Source of the DNA: an uncultured Eudoraea sp.
GTDB taxonomy: Bacteria > Bacteroidota > Bacteroidia > Flavobacteriales > Flavobacteriaceae
Reading direction: 5' to 3'
DNA length: 64,000 nucleotides
NCBI RefSeq assembly: GCF_947258925.1
Contig: NZ_CAMYKG010000019.1
Coordinates: 1 to 64,000 of the forward strand
This document shows, piece by piece, positions 63,508 to 64,000 of this stretch; position 1 is the stretch's first letter, and every line of letters starts with the position of its first letter. The notes under the pieces were generated by a model that searched no databases, had not been told where the DNA came from, and saw only the letters and a program-made list of their open reading frames with translations. Made by a program: the position numbers and the translations under genes.

Positions 63508-64000
63508 CGGTCACCACGATCACAAATAATAGAAACAATAAGACCACTTTTAAGGGTGTCCGCTAGTCTTAGTGCTGCTGCAGTTGCACCACCACTGCTC
63601 ATACCCGCAAATATCCCTTCTTCTTTTGCGAGTCTTTTCGCCATAATCCTTGCCTCATCTTCACTAACTTCCATTATCTGATCAACTTTGGAGGGATTAA
63701 AGATTTTAGGCAGGTATTCTTTTGGCCATTTTCTGATTCCCGGAATTTTGGATTCATCCTCCGGTTGTACGCCTACAATGGTAATATCTTTGCTTTGTTC
63801 TTTTAAAAAGGTAGAGGTTCCCATTATTGTACCTGTGGTTCCCATTGAGGATACAAAATGTGTAACCTTTCCTCTTGTATCCCTCCAAATTTCCGGACCG
63901 GTTGTTACATAATGTGCTTTCCAGTTATCATCATTGGCAAATTGGTTGAGCATTTGATAACCCTCTTTTTTAACTTTAGCTTCCGCATAATCCCTGGCAC
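63480..64000 (-). CDS. cysM: Cysteine synthase (CysM type), C-terminal part
   Basis: The gene runs off the right edge: before the Met at 63953 the frame continues as DYAEAKVKKEGYQ to the last base. The visible 173 residues hold VTHFVSSMGTTGTIMGTSTF (PLP phosphate-binding loop of O-acetylserine sulfhydrylases), ITIVGVQPEDESKIPGIRKW and GIFAGMSSGGATAAAL. The form VSSMGTTGTIMG and QPEDESKIPGI are closer to CysM than to CysK. It makes cysteine from O-acetylserine and sulfide or thiosulfate. The PLP-binding Lys lies outside the window. Confidence 0.88.
   Translation of the reverse strand, partial: ARDYAEAKVKKEGYQMLNQFANDDNWKAHYVTTGPEIWRDTRGKVTHFVSSMGTTGTIMGTSTFLKEQSKDITIVGVQPEDESKIPGIRKWPKEYLPKIFNPSKVDQIMEVSEDEARIMAKRLAKEEGIFAGMSSGGATAAALRLADTLKSGLIVSIICDRGDRYLSSDLFD

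Overview
The window is chromosomal DNA of a Bacteroidota member, most likely a flavobacterium (Flavobacteriaceae). This rests on several features: AT-rich DNA, few Shine-Dalgarno sites, promoters of the TTG-N17-23-TAnnTTTG type, many short-signal lipoproteins, DUF6090 proteins, a PorX-type regulator (response regulator plus PglZ-like phosphatase domain), an LpxC-FabZ fusion and a bifunctional HisB. The species cannot be named from the sequence alone. No tRNA, rRNA, CRISPR array, prophage or insertion sequence was seen.

Positions 1-36000 form a loosely organised accessory region. It holds the end of a FAD oxidoreductase with a small cyclic-nucleotide-binding protein, a DUF1080 lipoprotein, three DUF6090 membrane proteins (one apparently fused to the tail of a cytochrome), a DUF885-like lipoprotein, a GDSL esterase, a TonB-plug/TPR protein without a barrel, a TolB-like/TPR membrane protein, an MFS transporter, a beta-lactamase-fold serine hydrolase, an aryl-sulfate sulfotransferase with a class V aminotransferase, a two-subunit molybdenum hydroxylase (IorAB type), DUF819, an arylsulfatase, an SDR epimerase, a NIPSNAP protein, a CotH-like secreted protein, a PafA-type phosphatase and a PAPS sulfotransferase. 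This part shows clear scars: a butt-joined pair of pseudogene fragments at 16.3-16.8 kb, a relic tail at 8.07 kb, a chimeric DUF6090 gene, REP-like repeats, and a GC-rich palindrome inside two coding regions.

Positions 36000-48500 are a housekeeping block: porX, an HD hydrolase, lpxD, lpxC-fabZ, lpxA, efp, a frameshifted second lpxD-like gene, sucD, fabG, a von Willebrand-type membrane protein and a prohibitin-like protein. It links lipid A synthesis with a regulator of type IX secretion.

Positions 48500-56500 hold a complete histidine operon, hisG-D-C-B-H-A-(dinB-like)-F-IE. It is preceded by a short leader ORF with three consecutive His codons and a strong GNRA-looped terminator, which together form a textbook attenuator. 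A DinB/DUF1572-like gene sits between hisA and hisF with a 4-base overlap.

Positions 56500-64000 carry a VWA protein with its AAA+ partner, two small membrane proteins, a divergent TruA, two tandem membrane-anchored alpha/beta hydrolases and the end of a CysM-type cysteine synthase.

The strongest unexpected signals are the his leader attenuator, an 18-base motif (GATAATTCAGTAYCTTRG) recurring upstream of four unrelated genes, and the exactly mappable pseudogene-to-pseudogene junction.
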